Positions 58,369-60,298 of a DNA stretch of 60,298 bases are shown one piece after another. The stretch covers positions 1 to 60,298 of the forward strand of contig JADHLF010000010.1 in the NCBI GenBank assembly GCA_016780825.1, read 5' to 3'. A program made the position numbers and the translations under genes. Below the pieces are notes generated by a model, which saw only the letters and a program-made list of their open reading frames with translations, was not told the origin of the DNA and ran no database searches. Source of the DNA: Planktomarina sp. GTDB lineage: Bacteria > Pseudomonadota > Alphaproteobacteria > Rhodobacterales > Rhodobacteraceae. The number at the start of each line of letters is the position of its first letter. Position 1 is the first letter of the stretch.

Positions 58369-59400
58369 TCACAATTCATTCTTGGTGCGGTCGATGCGCG
58401 AAAGCGCCGCTTTTGAGGTGCGGTCCAACATGACCGCCAGTAAAACGATACAGACCCCGGCCATGAGCCCGACGCCGAGCTCCAGATTGCGAATGCCGCG
58501 CAGAACAAGAACCCCGAGACCTGGTGCTGTGACCATGGAGGCAATGACGACCATGGCAAGGCTCATCATGATGGTTTGATTGAGGCCCGCCATGATATTG
58601 GGCAGCGCCAAAGGCAGCTCAACTTTGGTGAGTTTTTGGGCCGGGCTCATGCCAAAGGCATTGCCGGCTTCCACAACATCTTTGTCGACCAAGCGGACGC
58701 CGAGATCGGTCAGACGGATCACCGGCACAATGGCATAGAGGATGATCGCGATGCCATAGAGCCGCGACTCCCCGATGGGAAAGAGGAAGATCAGCGGGAT
58801 CAGATAAACGAAGGTCGGCAGGGTTTGCAGCAGATCCAAAACTGGGATGATCGCCTTTTGCAATCGGTTGTATTTGGACATGGCAATGCCAATTGGAATG
58901 CCAAAGAGCGCGGAAATGATGGTGCAGACCAAGATGACCGCGAAGGTTTGCATGGCCGGTTCAAAATGATCAACAAAGGCGAAAAATGAAAGGCAGAAAG
59001 CATTAAAGAGCACGACAGAAACAGAGCGCGTCGAGAACCATACAGCCACCAAGATCACCGCCATTATCAAGAACCAAGGCGCTGTCATAAACAGATAGAG
59101 CGTGGCATCGAGCATCCAAGACAGAGGCTGAGTGATCGGATCTAAGACCGTGCGTAAAGCGGGCCGAATGGCGAGAAATCCATTTTCCAGGCCTTTAACC
59201 ACATCGCGGGTCTGGCTGATTTGGCCGCAGGCTTTGTGCAACTCATCCAGTGATGGAAAGGCAAAATTGAAGCCGGGCTGCGGCGCTGAATTTCCGGTTT
59301 TGGCGAGCAGTTGCGCCATGGACATCGGGCCGTCTGAGGCGCCTGCATCGCACCATTTGCGCAAGCCAAGCACGTTAAAGAGCCAATCGTAAGTGGCCAT
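58369..59400 (-). CDS. proW: Glycine betaine/proline-type ABC transporter permease
   Basis: A 343-residue permease. A hydrophilic N-terminal extension of about 95 residues precedes the first of roughly six to seven membrane helices (WFLIMAVILVAVWFSTRS). The coupling motif DVVEAGNAFGMSPAQKLTKV and VELPLALPNIMAGLNQT are typical of ProW. The start is an ATG preceded by GGGAGA. It lies between proX and proV on the same strand. Confidence 0.94.
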   Translation of the reverse strand: MATYDWLFNVLGLRKWCDAGASDGPMSMAQLLAKTGNSAPQPGFNFAFPSLDELHKACGQISQTRDVVKGLENGFLAIRPALRTVLDPITQPLSWMLDATLYLFMTAPWFLIMAVILVAVWFSTRSVSVVLFNAFCLSFFAFVDHFEPAMQTFAVILVCTIISALFGIPIGIAMSKYNRLQKAIIPVLDLLQTLPTFVYLIPLIFLFPIGESRLYGIAIILYAIVPVIRLTDLGVRLVDKDVVEAGNAFGMSPAQKLTKVELPLALPNIMAGLNQTIMMSLAMVVIASMVTAPGLGVLVLRGIRNLELGVGLMAGVCIVLLAVMLDRTSKAALSRIDRTKNEL

Positions 59401-59423
59401 AAATATGTCTCCCTGAAGTCAAA

Positions 59424-59453
59424 ATCCCGCGGGCTGTTTTTGGCCCGCGGGAT
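59424..59453 (-). terminator. Intercistronic hairpin between proX and proW
   Basis: ATCCCGCGGGC (59424-59434) and GCCCGCGGGAT (59443-59453) form a perfect 11-bp stem with an 8-base loop, starting 10 bases after the proX stop. On the minus strand a short T-run follows (TTTGAC), so partial termination or protection of the proX message is likely. Confidence 0.65.
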
Positions 59454-59463
59454 CGTTTTTTGA

Positions 59464-60298
59464 TTAGTTAAGGATTGCGGCCAATTTGCCTTTTGCATCA
59501 TCGCTCAACCAATCGCCCCACACGTCTTTATATGTGGTCAGGAAGTAAACAGCGGCTTCCTCATAGGAGGCGTTGTTATCCAAACGCCAGGCCAAAACAT
59601 CGCCCATCTGTGCGTTTGTGAACGCAATATTTTTTAGCAATGCTGCAACATCTGGTTCACGGTCCATAAAGGCGCCGGAGACCGCTGTGACAACTTTGGC
59701 AGATGGATAGGCTGAGAACCCAGGGTTGGCGCAATCAACATCGCCGTTACAGGCATGGGCCTCTGCGTTATAGGCCGGCACTTCAACCCGGACCATTGGG
59801 TATTTGCCGAGCACTGCGGTTGGTGCCCAATAGTAGCCAAACCAAGGCGCCTTATCTGCATAGGCCGCAGCGATGGAGGTTTGCAGCGTTTCGCCGGAAC
59901 CGTGTTGAAAACGCTCCAGCCCGCCAGCTTCAGCACCGGCAGCTTTGAGGTTGTTGTTGTTGATGATGTCACAGGCCCAACCAGCTGGGCAGTCATGGAA
60001 TTTGCCGCCAACGGCCGCTGGATTGGCCATGATGCCGTCCCATGTGGTCAGCTCTGGATTTGACTCTGCAAGGTAGGCTGGAATCCACCAGGCCTCAACG
60101 CCGCCATCGGACAGAACATTGGTCAGCTCAACCAATTTACCCTCGGCCAGCAGGCCTTCGTAAGCTGGGGTCGAGTTGGCCCAGACTTCGGTCAAAATAT
60201 CGGGTTCGCCCGTTTCGGCCAAAGAGGTGAGCGCCGGCACCGTCGAGGAGGGCACGACTTGCACATCGCAGCCATAGCCTTGGGTCATTAAGAAGTTC
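59464..60298 (-). CDS. proX: Glycine betaine/proline-type ABC transporter substrate-binding protein (5' end outside window)
   Basis: The frame is open to the window edge, so the signal peptide and first part are missing and 278 residues are visible. It resembles OpuAC/ProX-type binding proteins: GYGCDVQVVPSSTVPALTSL, EVWANSTPAYEGLL, VEAWWIPAYLAE and WFGYYWAPTAVLGKY. The tryptophans that form the cage around quaternary ammonium ligands are plausible in the W-W and W-x-P segments. Two disulfides are possible (CPAGWAC and CNGDVDC). It is the first gene of the operon, ending in the hairpin before proW. Confidence 0.93.
   Translation of the reverse strand, partial: NFLMTQGYGCDVQVVPSSTVPALTSLAETGEPDILTEVWANSTPAYEGLLAEGKLVELTNVLSDGGVEAWWIPAYLAESNPELTTWDGIMANPAAVGGKFHDCPAGWACDIINNNNLKAAGAEAGGLERFQHGSGETLQTSIAAAYADKAPWFGYYWAPTAVLGKYPMVRVEVPAYNAEAHACNGDVDCANPGFSAYPSAKVVTAVSGAFMDREPDVAALLKNIAFTNAQMGDVLAWRLDNNASYEEAAVYFLTTYKDVWGDWLSDDAKGKLAAILN

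Overview
The window reads as a chromosomal segment of an alphaproteobacterium of the order Rhodobacterales (Roseobacter-type). The basis is gene content and order typical of that group: infA - low-molecular-weight phosphatase - UPF0262 - hisD - DUF2948 - murA, ilvD next to a small lipoprotein gene, accD overlapping folC, a DUF6478 gene, two Lin0512-family genes beside cobO, and a proX-proW-proV osmolyte transporter. Genus and species cannot be settled from the sequence alone. Coding density is high, with many 1-4 base stop/start overlaps and several TTG or GTG starts.

Layout. (1) 1-4482: a minus-strand housekeeping run, infA (cut by the window edge) to murA and a tiny basic protein. (2) 4580-7650: tRNA-Thr(GGT) followed by an AT-richer accessory patch. 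It holds the N-terminal stump of a tyrosine integrase, the stump of an HNH-type protein with a duplicated N-terminal module, an intact serine recombinase, a GFA-family enzyme and a small secreted cysteine protein. It looks like the scar of an integrated element. (3) 7975-11775: an orphan coxG/xdhC pair, an MFS transporter, zapE and a pentanucleotide repeat that supplies the stop codons of zapE and folC. (4) 11772-29049: metabolism and housekeeping (folC, accD, a CPBP protease, ilvD, DUF6478, an OmpA-like protein, a CinA-type protein, sfsA, map, a DEAD-box helicase, rsmD, ferredoxin reductase, peroxiredoxin, pterin dehydratase, a FemAB-like acetyltransferase), plus a 126-bp inverted-repeat element that looks like a MITE. 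(5) 29101-33389: a phosphodiesterase, a RidA protein and a type I secretion pair in which both genes are broken, one by an in-frame amber codon and one by a one-base frameshift. (6) 33522-47827: mlaA/mlaC, a bifunctional penicillin-binding protein, an aminotransferase with a sulfurtransferase, smpB, dapA, a lytic transglycosylase, a DMT transporter, mnmD with a divergent FAD oxidoreductase, and cobO with two Lin0512 genes. (7) 47850-57091: a complete peptide-type ABC transporter, a LysR regulator, and a divergent amidohydrolase whose stop overlaps the start of a G3E (COG0523) GTPase. (8) 57302-60298: proV, proW and a proX cut by the window edge.

How the parts may work together. The most system-like locus is 47850-57091. 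A LysR regulator lies between a transporter (binding protein, two permeases, two ATPases) and a YtcJ-type amidohydrolase that is translationally coupled to a putative metallochaperone GTPase. The simplest reading is uptake and hydrolysis of an unknown amide or peptide-like nutrient, with a dedicated metal supply for the hydrolase. Cell-envelope genes (murA, mlaA/C, PBP, lytic transglycosylase, OmpA-like) are spread through the window. No CRISPR array, rRNA gene or replication origin was seen.
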